This document shows positions 1 through 8,733 of a stretch of 53,965 nucleotides of DNA, one piece after another. Positions within the stretch are counted from its first letter, which is position 1. Every line of letters starts with the position of its first letter. The translations under genes were made by a program, and so were the position numbers. Source of the DNA: Clostridiales bacterium (GTDB lineage Bacteria > Bacillota > Clostridia > Lachnospirales > Lachnospiraceae); contig QAKV01000004.1 in assembly GCA_003343625.1 (NCBI GenBank), forward strand, positions 1-53,965. The letters are read 5' to 3'. The notes beneath the pieces were generated by a model, which saw nothing but the letters and a program-made list of their open reading frames with translations, searched no databases and had not been told where the DNA came from.

Positions 1-630
1 ACTGCCGACAGCGGCTACTGCAGTGAGAAGAACCTGCTGTATCTGAAAGAGAATGAGATCAAAAGCTTCATCAAACTTCAAGACCATGAGAAACGGAAGA
101 CACGGGCATACAAAGAGGACATCGGGAAGTATTCCAACATGACATATGCCGTCTTTGACGATGAGCATTATTACATCTGCCATGATGGAAGGGAATTGCG
201 TCATATTCGGACGGAAAGCAAAGAACAGGACGGTTATACCCAGACAGTGGAAGTATACGGCTGTGCAGACTGCAGCGGCTGTGAGCATAAATCCAAATGT
301 CTTTACAGATACAATGCAGAAAAGAATCCAGCCCGCAATAAAGTCATGAAGATCAACGAACGGTGGGAAGCGCTGCGGGAGGAATCCAATGCGAATATCC
401 AGAGTGAAGAAGGGATCCTGAAACGTCAGACCCGGTCAATCCAGACAGAAGGGCACTTTGGAGATATCAAGGAGAACGAAAACTTCCGTCGTTTTAATTA
501 CCGTTCAGAGGAAAAAGTGTATAAAGAGTTTATGCTGTATGCAATCGGTCGTAACATCCTGAAATACCACCGATTCTTGCAGCAAGAAATCGGGAAATAC
601 GAAGGAAAAAAGGAGCAGAAAGCCGCTTAA
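1..630 (+). CDS. IS1182-type transposase, C-terminal part (cut by window start)
   Basis: The open frame already runs at base 1 (TADSGYCSEKNLLYL...) and ends at the TAA at 628-630, so the gene begins upstream of the window and only about 209 C-terminal residues are visible. The visible part has the features of IS1182/DDE_Tnp_1_6 transposases: an ADSGY segment with a catalytic-type Asp, a Cys cluster (CADCSGCEHKSKCLY) and the C-terminal QTEGHFGDIKENENFRRFNYR block carrying the late Glu. It would catalyse cut-and-paste movement of its own element. An internal ATG at 139 opens a shorter frame, but it is not the real start. No frameshift is seen in the visible part, so the copy could be intact. 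Confidence 0.85.
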   Translation, partial: TADSGYCSEKNLLYLKENEIKSFIKLQDHEKRKTRAYKEDIGKYSNMTYAVFDDEHYYICHDGRELRHIRTESKEQDGYTQTVEVYGCADCSGCEHKSKCLYRYNAEKNPARNKVMKINERWEALREESNANIQSEEGILKRQTRSIQTEGHFGDIKENENFRRFNYRSEEKVYKEFMLYAIGRNILKYHRFLQQEIGKYEGKKEQKAA

Positions 631-697
631 CTGATGGGGCGCTCCAAAAACTCCGAACAAGGGTTTTCTGCGCCCTGAAATAAGAGGAAGAAAAAGG

Positions 698-760
698 AAG
701 AGACAGTCCGTCAGAGAATTCGGTCCTTAAAAAAGTCCGGATTCTCTGGGATTGTCTCTT
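698..760. other. Imperfect stem-loop near the IS1182 right end
   Basis: The segment starting AAGAGACAGTCC is complementary to one ending GGATTGTCTCTT, with an inner pair AGAGAATTCGG/CCGGATTCTCT, making a stem of about 24 bp with two mismatches. It lies about 70 nt behind the transposase stop. It could be part of the element end or a transcription-blocking structure. The exact IS boundary could not be fixed. Confidence 0.5.
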
Positions 761-791
761 TCCTGCGTGTCAGGGGTTAAAATTTGGTATT

Positions 792-830
792 AACCGACAG
801 CCCCCTGTCTGGTTTTTCTTTTTTCTTTTT
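792..830 (+). terminator. Rho-independent terminator (plus strand)
   Basis: AACCGACAG and CTGTC-t-GGTT pair around a CCCC loop (one bulged T) and are followed by a long T-rich tract at 811-830. It would stop rightward transcripts leaving the IS before they run into the oppositely oriented radical SAM gene, whose stop is at 829. Confidence 0.7.
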
Positions 831-1779
831 ACTTCTTTTTATTCTGCCTCAGCACTTCCTTGGCGATATCCGTGCGCAGTTTGGTGTCGATGAAGTCGCA
901 GTGACGGCAGAAATCCCAGTTCTGGCGGCCATCCTTGACCTTCCTGCGCAGCTGCTGGTAAATGGGGCTGTTCCACGCTTCCTTTAAGGAAATCTGGTTT
1001 AAGTCCCCGAAGTTGGTCACTTCGAAGTTATCGCAGCAGCAGATCCCCAGTTTGCCGGTGGGCGTGATCCACATATCCGTAAAGGGCATCAGGCAGGTTT
1101 CCTTGATGACCTTCTCGGTGGCCTTCTTATTCGGCGCGCTGCCCGCCCGGTTGGTGAGCACTTCTTTCAGGTAGCGCATCTGGATCAGGATATCCACATC
1201 CTTGAACTCGTCCGGATGGGCGTTGACATAATCGTAAATCACCTTGATATTGTCGTGAAGCTTCATGTCCAGACAATAATTGTTGATGATCAGCTGATTC
1301 ACGTAGGGCACGATGGACTTCACTTTGTCCACATCCAGCAGGAGGCCGTTGGTGGACATGAAGATGAAGCAGTCCGGCAGCTCTTTTCTGGCATACTTGT
1401 GAAACTCAACGATGCGGGTATCGAGCCAGGGTTCGTTGTTCCCGTACAGAGTCAGATGCCCCTTGTATCCCCAGTCCCGAAGCTGATCGATGATGCTGTA
1501 GTACATCTCGTCGCTCATCTTCGCAAAAGGGCGCTTCTCCGCATGTTTGTTGGCAGTACAGAACTCGCAGGTGGAGTTGCACCGGTTGATGGTCTCCAGG
1601 TTTACCACATGGGGATGAGGCGTCTCCGGGCTCTCCAGAAAATATTTGATATAATCCTGCTGAATCTTTCCTCTGGTCAAAAATTGAAATTTGAGATAAC
1701 TCTCGCTGGCCAGCTTCGGGAAATACTTTCTCGCGTTCCATCCGAACCTGCCTGCAAAATTGGTGATTCTGATCGGCAT
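829..1779 (-). CDS. Radical SAM/SPASM domain protein
   Basis: 316 residues. The CX3CX2C cluster motif (Cys67, Cys71, Cys74 in RCNSTCEFC) identifies a radical SAM enzyme that binds [4Fe-4S] and S-adenosylmethionine. It is followed by typical core segments (GHLTLYGNNEP, FIFMSTNGLLL). The C-terminal part (LGICCCDNFEVTNFGDLNQISLKEAWNSP, then FCRHCDF) is a SPASM/twitch-type region with enough Cys for one further cluster. The substrate is unknown. It is the last gene of a minus-strand unit behind a polytopic membrane protein (gap 106 nt) and a fucosidase, so a role in modifying a cell-surface or sugar-linked product is possible but inferred. The Cys pattern is poorer than in anaerobic sulfatase-maturating enzymes, so I do not call it one. 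Confidence 0.85.
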   Translation of the reverse strand: MPIRITNFAGRFGWNARKYFPKLASESYLKFQFLTRGKIQQDYIKYFLESPETPHPHVVNLETINRCNSTCEFCTANKHAEKRPFAKMSDEMYYSIIDQLRDWGYKGHLTLYGNNEPWLDTRIVEFHKYARKELPDCFIFMSTNGLLLDVDKVKSIVPYVNQLIINNYCLDMKLHDNIKVIYDYVNAHPDEFKDVDILIQMRYLKEVLTNRAGSAPNKKATEKVIKETCLMPFTDMWITPTGKLGICCCDNFEVTNFGDLNQISLKEAWNSPIYQQLRRKVKDGRQNWDFCRHCDFIDTKLRTDIAKEVLRQNKKK

Positions 1780-1885
1780 GATAAAACCCCCTGTTCTTTT
1801 GTCTATGGGCTATCATATCATTAACCCGTTGTCTTGTCAAACCTTCGGCATATTTTCCACGACGATTCATCTTCCCCTTTCGAAA

Positions 1886-3637
1886 TCAACCTCCGGTTTC
1901 ATACAGGTAAATGGTGTAAGGCGAGCTTTCGTCCGAATAAATGCCCCGGAGCCCAAAACCCAGGTCCTCCATATTGTCCGCATCCAGCTCGTAACGGGAA
2001 AACAGATACCTGCCCCCCATCTTCCGGAACTGATCTCCGTCGATATAGAGCCGATCGTCCGACAGCAGCTGGTTACGGTACGGATTGTAGATGCTCTCCC
2101 CGCTCCCCGCGTACAGATAAGCCCTGGCTCCCCACTCGCCGTAATAAATCCGCCATTCCTCCACCCGGTCGTAAGCAGGGCGGATGAGTTTCGTGAATTC
2201 TTCCTTATAGCTCTGGGGATAGAAGCCCAGATAGCCATCCAGGGTGGCGATCCCGCTGTACTCCAACACCGCAGGATTCAGGCCATAGCCCGCGCAGTAA
2301 TCTCCGTCGTAGCCGATGTCCGCCTTGATCTGCTCCATCAAATCGGCGCTGAAATATTCCCGGAAGTTTAAAAGATTGACCTCCGTATGCTTCACCGCCC
2401 GATACGCCTGATGATAAACGGTCCAGTAAAATTCGTTATACACTGCCGGGGTCAGCAGGATCACGGCCGCCGCGATGCAGGCCGCCAGATTGGCTCCCCG
2501 CTTCCACAAAAGCTTCCCGCTGTCATACAGACATTTCAACACCAGAAAGAACGCCGAATACCACAAAAACGGGTTGAAAAAGGTCGTCCGGTTGAACTGA
2601 AATCCTTTCAGCGGCGGGAGGAGCGCCTCGAACAGCCGCCTGAATCCCCCCCAATAATAGAGCCCGTTGACGATGCAGTTGAACAGGATGAACAGAAGAA
2701 CCCACAAAACGCCTTCCGACCAAAACCGCCTTCCCTGTCCCCGCTTCAGCAGCTGCGCCGCCCGGATCAGCAAAAACAGCAGACAGACCGGCAACACGAA
2801 AGCCGCGTGATCGGAAGAAGCGTGAAACACGGGACGCACGAAAGCTTCCCGGATCTGCCCGAGAATCCCCGAAAAGTCCAGATCCGCGTCCACCATGCTG
2901 ACCCTGATGGTCTCCACATCCGAAAACAGCATCTGTGAAAACAGCCGGTATTCGAAGCATACATACCCGGCAGCCAGCAAAAACAGGGCCGCAGTCAGGC
3001 GTCCGCAAAACTTTTTGTCCCGGATGGACAAAATGAGCACGGCACAGGCCAGATACGCCAGCAGAAAGAACCCGAAATAGGAAAAATAGGACAACATCGG
3101 GTACAAAAACAGGGCCGCATACCAGATCCATCCTTTTTGGGCATAAATTTTGCGACAGATTAAAACTGCCAGCGGGATGGAGGCGAAAGCCAGCCCATAG
3201 GCCGGGAACAGAGGCAACATCCCATAGCATAGCCCCGCCGCCCAGGCGATCTGCCGGTACCGGGCGAACTTTTCCGGCCAGATGTCCCCGATCAGAAGGG
3301 CGAAGGAACCCATTCCGATGAAAATTTTTAAGAAGTAACCGATCATATAGGCGGGAAACACCGGCAGGAGAGCGAACAGGATATTGTACAGATTCCATTC
3401 GCTGCTCAGGCAGTCCCGGCTGATGCCGCCCAGCATGGGCATCGTCTTCCCGTGGGAAAACCAGCCGTCGTTCCAGTTCATCACCTGAAAGTGGGGGATG
3501 AACAGATCCAGGTTATCCTGTACAGTGAGATAGCTCTCTTCCCGAAAGATCAGGAACGTCAGGGCCTGTATGCCGATGCAGCCGCCGATGAGAAGCAGAT
3601 GCCAGTATCGATCCAGCCAGGTCAGAAATTTCTTCAT
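1886..3637 (-). CDS. Polytopic membrane protein, DUF6044-like
   Basis: 583 residues. The first half is dominated by hydrophobic segments (from LLLIGGCIGIQALTFLIF near residue 15 to about residue 410), with a soluble C-terminal part of about 170 residues. The early VQDNLDLFIPHFQVMNWND stretch has acidic residues just after the first membrane segment, as in GT-C type glycosyltransferases, and the protein resembles the DUF6044 family. Enzymatic activity is not proven by anything visible. Its ATG overlaps the TGA of the fucosidase gene (ATGA), so the two are translationally coupled, and the radical SAM gene follows. It may transfer or handle a lipid-linked sugar at the membrane; this is inference from fold resemblance only. 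Confidence 0.65.
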   Translation of the reverse strand: MKKFLTWLDRYWHLLLIGGCIGIQALTFLIFREESYLTVQDNLDLFIPHFQVMNWNDGWFSHGKTMPMLGGISRDCLSSEWNLYNILFALLPVFPAYMIGYFLKIFIGMGSFALLIGDIWPEKFARYRQIAWAAGLCYGMLPLFPAYGLAFASIPLAVLICRKIYAQKGWIWYAALFLYPMLSYFSYFGFFLLAYLACAVLILSIRDKKFCGRLTAALFLLAAGYVCFEYRLFSQMLFSDVETIRVSMVDADLDFSGILGQIREAFVRPVFHASSDHAAFVLPVCLLFLLIRAAQLLKRGQGRRFWSEGVLWVLLFILFNCIVNGLYYWGGFRRLFEALLPPLKGFQFNRTTFFNPFLWYSAFFLVLKCLYDSGKLLWKRGANLAACIAAAVILLTPAVYNEFYWTVYHQAYRAVKHTEVNLLNFREYFSADLMEQIKADIGYDGDYCAGYGLNPAVLEYSGIATLDGYLGFYPQSYKEEFTKLIRPAYDRVEEWRIYYGEWGARAYLYAGSGESIYNPYRNQLLSDDRLYIDGDQFRKMGGRYLFSRYELDADNMEDLGFGLRGIYSDESSPYTIYLYETGG

Positions 3638-4962
3638 TCAGACTTCTCCCTCAGCTCGATATCCAGCACCGTGTCCACGCTGTCTGGCAGCGGCCAGGTG
3701 AATACCGGATTCTCCCCCCAGTTGACGAAGGGGATGTGAGGGAACAACACCGTGTTCCAGGCTTCTCCCCGGTTCACCTGGCTGCCGTCGGACAGCATCG
3801 TGATCCGACGGATCCGGTCAGGGGAGATCCCGTACAGCGGCAGCGCGCCAAGCGGTTCTTCATATACATGGGCGTAAACGTGATTGCCCTTCTGGGTATA
3901 GCGTCCCCACTCCGGCTTTGGAAATTCGCTGATCCCGCAGCCGTAAATGCTGTCCTTGTTCTTCTTCATCCAAGCCCCGATTTCCCGAAGCCTCTTCACG
4001 CTCTCCTCCGGAAAGTTTCCCTTCGCGTCCGGGCCCACGTTGAGGATCATGTTGCCGCCCTTGCTGACGCACTCCACCAGCTTGCGGACGAGCATGGAGG
4101 AGGACTTCCAGGTGTGGTCGAAGCTGCAGTACCCCCAATGGTTGTTCATGGTGGCGCACAGCTCCCAGGGAATCGCCCGGCCTGCGTCATCGCGCACTCC
4201 TTCCGGCGGGATGATCTGTTCCGGGCTGGCGAAATCGCCGCTGCACACATAGGGCTCGTCCCAGGCGATGCTGCCGTTGTTTTCCCCCGAGCCTTCCAGA
4301 CGGTTGTCCAGCACGATATCCGGTTGATAAGCCCTGACCATATCCACCAGTTCTTCGCCCTTCCAGGTATCGCCGTTCATATGCTCATAGGAAAAATCAA
4401 ACCACATGATGTCAAGCTTTCCGTACCCGGTCACCAGCTCCTTCACCTGGCCGTGCATATATTCCAGATAACGGTCGAAATCGATTTTTTCCTCCGCATA
4501 GGCCGGGTTTCCCCTCATGGGATGATTGCGATCCGAAAATTTGGGGAAGTCCGGGTGGTGCCAGTCCAGCAGAGAATAGTACAAGCCCACCTTCAGCCCC
4601 TCCGCCCGGAAAGCGTCCAGAAATTCCCGCACCAGATCCCTTCCCGCCTTCGTGTTCGTGGACTTGTAATCCGTCAGCGCCGAATCGAACAGGCAGAAGC
4701 CATCGTGATGTTTGGCGGTCAGCACCGCATAGCGCATCCCCGCTTCCTTCGCCAGCCGGGCCCAGGTTTTGGGATCGTAGTCCACCGGATCGAACTGTTC
4801 GAAGTAAGGGCGGTATTCATCCACCGTCATTCGCCGATCCGACATCATCCATTCCCCGGCCGCAGGAATGGCGTACAATCCCCAGTGAATGAACAGACCG
4901 AAGCGGTCGTTTCGAAACCACTCCGTCCTTCTGAAAATATCCTCTTTTTTCTGTGTCCTCAC
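3634..4962 (-). CDS. Alpha-L-fucosidase, GH29
   Basis: 442 residues from a GTG start at 4962, chosen because GAGAGGAGG lies just upstream. The same frame is open to 5502, but that part overlaps the AraC gene out of frame. Family marks: WFRNDRFGLFIHWGLYAIPAAGEW near the N terminus, AVLTAKHHDGFCLFDS, and KLDIMWFDFSYEH near residue 186, whose Asp is the expected nucleophile. GH29 enzymes remove alpha-linked L-fucose with retention of configuration. There is no signal peptide, so it should act in the cytoplasm on imported oligosaccharides. It lies 38 nt behind the AraC regulator and is coupled by ATGA to the downstream membrane protein. Specificity (alpha-1,2/3/4 or core 1,6) cannot be read here. 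Confidence 0.93.
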   Translation of the reverse strand: MRTQKKEDIFRRTEWFRNDRFGLFIHWGLYAIPAAGEWMMSDRRMTVDEYRPYFEQFDPVDYDPKTWARLAKEAGMRYAVLTAKHHDGFCLFDSALTDYKSTNTKAGRDLVREFLDAFRAEGLKVGLYYSLLDWHHPDFPKFSDRNHPMRGNPAYAEEKIDFDRYLEYMHGQVKELVTGYGKLDIMWFDFSYEHMNGDTWKGEELVDMVRAYQPDIVLDNRLEGSGENNGSIAWDEPYVCSGDFASPEQIIPPEGVRDDAGRAIPWELCATMNNHWGYCSFDHTWKSSSMLVRKLVECVSKGGNMILNVGPDAKGNFPEESVKRLREIGAWMKKNKDSIYGCGISEFPKPEWGRYTQKGNHVYAHVYEEPLGALPLYGISPDRIRRITMLSDGSQVNRGEAWNTVLFPHIPFVNWGENPVFTWPLPDSVDTVLDIELREKSE

Positions 4963-5000
4963 AGATATATCCTCCTCTCTTTTTCCTCCCGCGCAGGCCG

Positions 5001-5921
5001 CTACATGCGCCCTTCCGCCGCTTTCCGGTATTCCCGGGGCGTGGTGCCGTACTGCCTGCGAAACTGCCGGTTGAAATAGGAAATGTTGCGAAAACCGTTC
5101 TCCAGGGCCGCCTCGGTCACCGGCCTGTCCGTCTGTACCAGGGTTCTGGCCGCCCTGGAAAGGCGATAGTGGTTGACGTATTCTATGCAGGTCATCCCGG
5201 CGAAGCGCTTGAAAAAGCTCATGAAATACGTCTCGCTGAAGTGGCACAGATCCGCCAGCTGTCCGATGGTGAGCGCCTCCGCATAGTGGCTGCGAATGTA
5301 TGTCAGCACCTGCTTCATCTTCTCCTCCGCTGCGGAGTCCTCCTGCGCGTTCTCGTTTTTGACCACGTAACCATGCTGGTAGAGAAGGCGGAAAAGACGG
5401 AACAGCAGCTCCTTGCGATAAATCTCTTCCCCCGTCTCCTCGGCTCTCCGTGCCCCGGCCGCATCTTTGGGCTGCACGCAATGCAGGAGTTCCCGCATGC
5501 ACGCCGTCAGTTCCTCATAGCCCGGCTGGCCGCCGCGCACCACCGGAACGAACCGGTATTTGCCGTTCTGCAGGGGACTGATATAGCGGATGGTACAGGC
5601 GTCCGGCGTCTGGTATCCCAACATGTCCAGATGGAATACCAGGCTCTCCGAAATCATCTTCCGCCCCGGCACCGCGTGGGCCGCATGGAGGATGTGGGGA
5701 GCGATCAGGAGCAGATCCCCTTTCCGCACCCGGAAGGATTCAAAATTGATATCATAATCGATCTCCCCTTCCTCAATCCATCCGATCTCCGCCTCCTCGT
5801 GCCAGTGCAGGGACAGATCCTGGTAAGTATTCGGCACGATACATCGATAGCGGCGAATGGGCATCAGCACATCCCCGTGATCCGCCCTCTCCTTAAAATC
5901 GGAAATCTTCCTCTCCTCCAT
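5001..5921 (-). CDS. AraC-family transcriptional regulator (cupin plus HTH)
   Basis: 306 residues from the ATG at 5921, preceded by AAGGAAG. A further in-frame ATG at 5972 lies inside the -10 box (5971-5976), so it cannot be the start. The N-terminal half is an AraC-type sugar-sensing cupin (LHWHEEAEIGWIEEGEIDYDI, VRKGDLLLIAPHILHAAH). The last 100 residues form the double HTH (LTIGQLADLCHFSETYFMSFFKRFAGMTCIEYVNHYRLSRA..., ENGFRNISYFNRQFRRQYGTTPREYRK). It is first in the operon with GH29 and divergent from GH13, so it probably responds to an imported sugar and controls one or both units. Confidence 0.93.
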   Translation of the reverse strand: MEERKISDFKERADHGDVLMPIRRYRCIVPNTYQDLSLHWHEEAEIGWIEEGEIDYDINFESFRVRKGDLLLIAPHILHAAHAVPGRKMISESLVFHLDMLGYQTPDACTIRYISPLQNGKYRFVPVVRGGQPGYEELTACMRELLHCVQPKDAAGARRAEETGEEIYRKELLFRLFRLLYQHGYVVKNENAQEDSAAEEKMKQVLTYIRSHYAEALTIGQLADLCHFSETYFMSFFKRFAGMTCIEYVNHYRLSRAARTLVQTDRPVTEAALENGFRNISYFNRQFRRQYGTTPREYRKAAEGRM

Positions 5922-5970
5922 GCCCTTTCTTCCTTCCCTTTCAAACGGCGGTTTCGCCTCCGTTTCCCTC

Positions 5971-5999
5971 ATTATATCCGGTTACGTTTCCCCCGTCAA
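5971..5999 (-). promoter_or_regulatory. Sigma-A type promoter of the AraC-GH29 operon
   Basis: On the minus strand TTGACG (5994-5999), a 17-nt spacer and a perfect TATAAT (5971-5976) stand about 50 nt before the AraC start. It lies within the 193-nt divergent region shared with the GH13 gene. No equally strong plus-strand promoter was found for GH13. Confidence 0.85.
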
Positions 6000-6114
6000 T
6001 GAATGTAACAAAATGGGATCGTGTTAGTTTTGCATAGGATTCTGCAAGACATTTTTCTTTTCGTGTCGTATGGTTAAAACATAAAAAGTAGCTTGCGACA
6101 AGGAGGAAACGATC

Positions 6115-7653
6115 ATGCCAAAGTGGTTGAAAGACGCTGTTTTTTATGAGATTTATCCCCAGTCCTTTTACGATACCAACGGGGACGGCATCGGGGATTT
6201 CAACGGGATCATCGAAAAGCTGGACTACATCCGGGATCTGGGCTGCAACGCCCTGTGGATCAATCCCTGTTTTGATTCCCCGTTTAAGGACGCGGGTTAT
6301 GACGTTCGGGACTATAAGAAGGTAGCGCCCCGCTACGGCACCAACGAGGATCTGGTTCGCCTGTTCGACGAGGCTCACAGGAGACAGATGCATGTGCTTC
6401 TGGATCTGGTGCCCGGACACACTTCCGAAGAGCACGAATGGTTCCGCATGAGCCAGAAGGCGGAGAAGAACGAATTCACCAACCGTTATCCCTGGACCAA
6501 TTTCTGCTTCGAACCCGCCAAAGGCTTTCCCTATGTGGGAGGAGAAAGCGAAAGGAGCGGCGTTTACGTACTCAACTTTTTCAAATGTCAGCCTGCCTTA
6601 AACTACGGATTTTACCGGATCGATCAGCCCTGGCAGCTGCCCGTGGATCATCCGGACTGCATCGCCACCCGCGAAGCCATGAAAGACGTGATGCGCTTCT
6701 GGCTGGATCTGGGATGCGACGGCTATCGGGTGGATATGGCCTCTTCCCTGGTAAAAAATGACGACGAAAAGAAGTCCGGCACCAGCGCCATCTGGAGAAA
6801 TGTCCGCGAAATGCTGGATCGGGAGTATCCGGAAGCAGCCCTGGTAGCGGAATGGAGCGAACCCCAGCAGTCCTTAAAGGCCGGGTTCCACATGGATTTC
6901 TATTTGAACGGGAGCGGCAACGGCTATTCGACCCTGATGCGCGACTACGAAAACCACGCAAACGGAGAAGATCACAGCTACTTCAGGAAAGATGCGGGCG
7001 GCGACATCAACCGTTTTCTGAAGGATTACCTTCCCCGCTATCTGGATACGAAAGAAGACGGATATTTCTGCCTGCTGACCTGTAACCACGACACCAAACG
7101 CCCCAGGCTGAACCTGGATATCCCGGAGCTGAAGCTGGCTTACGCCTTCCTGTTCACCATGCCCGGCGTTCCCTATCTGTATTACGGGGATGAGATCGGC
7201 ATGCGTTATCTGGATCTTCCCACCAAGGAGGGCGGCTATTTCCGCACCGGTTCCCGCACGCCCATGCAGTGGAACGAAGGGAAAAACCTCGGCTTTTCCG
7301 CGGGCAACGCTGCCGATCTCTATCTGCCGGTGGATTCCGCGCCGGATGCGCCCACCGTATCCGCTCAGGAGAAGGATCCCGATTCCCTGCTCGCCACAGT
7401 CAAAGCGCTGCTCGCCCTGCGCCATCAGGAGGAAGATCTGCAGGCGGACGCCGACTTCGCCCAGATCCAGACAAAGGCCGGACAGCCTTTCGTCTACCGC
7501 AGAGGCAGCCTGATCCTTGCCATCAATCCTTCCGGCACCCGGCAGACCTGCTCCCTGCCCACAGCCGGACAGGTCATCTTCTCCATCGGTTCCGCACAGA
7601 CGGACGGAGCTTCCCTGACTCTGGGCTCCCAGTCCTTCGCCGTGATCCGGTAA
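6115..7653 (+). CDS. GH13 alpha-glucosidase/amylase-type enzyme
   Basis: 512 residues with a strong ribosome site (AAGGAGG) 9 nt before the ATG. The (beta/alpha)8 barrel regions are recognisable: DAVFYEIYPQSFYDTNGDGIGD at the N terminus, region I DLVPGHTS, region II GYRVDMASS (nucleophile Asp), region III LVAEWSEP (acid/base Glu) and region IV LTCNHDT (third carboxylate). A short beta-domain closes the protein. Members hydrolyse or transfer alpha-glucosidic bonds. The NGDGIGDF segment is typical of oligo-1,6-glucosidase and related subfamilies. Region I has Gly where many members have Asn (VNH versus PGH), so the exact substrate is uncertain. There is no signal peptide, implying cytoplasmic action on imported oligosaccharides. 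It is divergent from the AraC regulator. Confidence 0.9.
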   Translation: MPKWLKDAVFYEIYPQSFYDTNGDGIGDFNGIIEKLDYIRDLGCNALWINPCFDSPFKDAGYDVRDYKKVAPRYGTNEDLVRLFDEAHRRQMHVLLDLVPGHTSEEHEWFRMSQKAEKNEFTNRYPWTNFCFEPAKGFPYVGGESERSGVYVLNFFKCQPALNYGFYRIDQPWQLPVDHPDCIATREAMKDVMRFWLDLGCDGYRVDMASSLVKNDDEKKSGTSAIWRNVREMLDREYPEAALVAEWSEPQQSLKAGFHMDFYLNGSGNGYSTLMRDYENHANGEDHSYFRKDAGGDINRFLKDYLPRYLDTKEDGYFCLLTCNHDTKRPRLNLDIPELKLAYAFLFTMPGVPYLYYGDEIGMRYLDLPTKEGGYFRTGSRTPMQWNEGKNLGFSAGNAADLYLPVDSAPDAPTVSAQEKDPDSLLATVKALLALRHQEEDLQADADFAQIQTKAGQPFVYRRGSLILAINPSGTRQTCSLPTAGQVIFSIGSAQTDGASLTLGSQSFAVIR

Positions 7654-7689
7654 AAGAGGCTTTCAACCGCTGCCTGCAAAACCCGGCCG

Positions 7690-7833
7690 GACATCATCGA
7701 GACTGCCATAATGCGCCGGGAAGGTGTGACCGAGGCACTGAAAGCCGCCGATCAGATGGAGTGGGTACGCCGGAGGAACAGCATCCACCGCCGGGCGGAA
7801 GAAATCATCCTGCATGAACTTGTATACGAATAA
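7690..7833 (+). pseudogene. TnpV remnant (C-terminal end only)
   Basis: The plus frame DIIETAIMRREGVTEALK..., running through QMEWVRRRNSIHRRAEEII to LVYE and a TAA at 7831-7833, matches the remembered C-terminal signature of TnpV, a small accessory protein of clostridial transposons (EGVTE.LK..DQMEWV...N.....AEEI...EL.Y). The N-terminal two thirds are missing and no ribosome site is present, so this is a decayed fragment left by a mobile element. Its neighbours are another truncated gene and an unknown short ORF. Confidence 0.7.
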
Positions 7834-7838
7834 TCAGC

Positions 7839-7884
7839 GATGCCCTCACAGCAAGCCTTGTCAGCCTGCCGCGAGGGCATTTTA
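7839..7884 (+). terminator. Stem-loop with T-rich tail between remnants
   Basis: ATGCCCTC pairs with GAGGGCAT across a 25-nt loop and is followed on the plus strand by TTTACTTTATT. It could end rightward transcription from the TnpV remnant. It also lies just behind the stop of the minus-strand regulator fragment. Confidence 0.5.
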
Positions 7885-7886
7885 CT

Positions 7887-8705
7887 TTATTGGAGTAATT
7901 TCCAGTATCCTTTGCGGTCGGAACCAACGCGCTCGATGAAACCGTTCTCTTTGAGCATTTTCAATCTCAGTGATACGGTTTTCCGGCTCAAAGACAGGTT
8001 GTCAGCAAGAAAAGTCGTAGTGTAAGCCGGGTCAACCGCAAGAAGATTCAATATTTTGAGCGATGTTTCATCCAAGGTATCTGTCACTTTATCTGTTACC
8101 TGTTCTATTACCCTGCCGGTAACAGAACGGATGACCCGACCTTCCGGCGCAGTGAATTTGATCATAATATCGCCGGGGTTGATGGTATATTCCGGCTGCG
8201 GCACGCCATCCTTTTCACAGGCCGAGCAGATTTTCTCAATGCCACGCCCCCAGCTCTCAATGAAGCCTGCCAGATAGAACACATGGGCAATGTTGGGATT
8301 GTAGGGACTGGAGGCGTGTTTGCTCATCAGGTTTTCCAGCGTCCAGTTTTCCGGCAAGCACCCGCAGTTGGCGATATAGAGCTTATCTTCATATACGCTG
8401 ATCTGGATCGGCACGCCGGATTGATACTGCTTGTGGCACAGGGCGTTTAACAAGGCTTCCCGCAGGGCTTCCTCCGGCACAAAATACCTCTCGATCCGCT
8501 GCATCCCCTCATATGTGATTTTGGCCTTCATGTACTTGAGATACACCAGCTCCACAACTGTCTCAAAGTAACCGATTTTCACGTACGCGCCCAGCTGCCA
8601 TTTCTCCGGGTCTTTGCTGAACAGGAGAATGGCCGCATTGGTCAGATAGGGGCCATTCATCAGGTGGAGCTTTTCCATCAGCGCATCTTTGGCCGGTATA
8701 ATCAA
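7887..8705 (-). pseudogene. Truncated AlbA_2/HATPase-type transcriptional regulator
   Basis: About 272 residues are open from a TTG at 8705, with a stop codon just upstream. The protein matches the C-terminal two thirds of the family often annotated as putative DNA-binding or RecG-like regulators. An HATPase_c_4-like part (PEEALREALLNALCHKQY, VYEDKLYIANCGCLPENWTLENL, FYLAGFIESWGRGIEKI) is followed by a winged-helix end (LKILNLLAVDPAYTTTFLADNLSLSRKTVSLRLKMLKENGFIERVG). The N-terminal AlbA_2 (Schlafen-like) domain is missing, so the gene appears broken. No good ribosome site precedes the TTG. It sits between other mobile-element fragments. Confidence 0.75.
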
Positions 8706-8733
8706 TAGCCGCGTTTATGGTCTACCGCAGGAA

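Noticed and set aside
829..1779. Radical SAM protein as the sulfatase maturase
   Set aside because: Only one additional Cys group is visible in the C-terminal region, fewer than expected for anaerobic sulfatase-maturating enzymes, and it is far from both sulfatases.
1216..1824. 202-codon plus-strand frame opposite the radical SAM gene
   Set aside because: Antisense shadow; the minus frame carries the CX3CX2C motif.
4963..5502. N-terminal extension of the fucosidase frame
   Set aside because: The extension overlaps the AraC gene in another frame and is low-complexity. A GTG with a strong ribosome site at 4962 explains the start.
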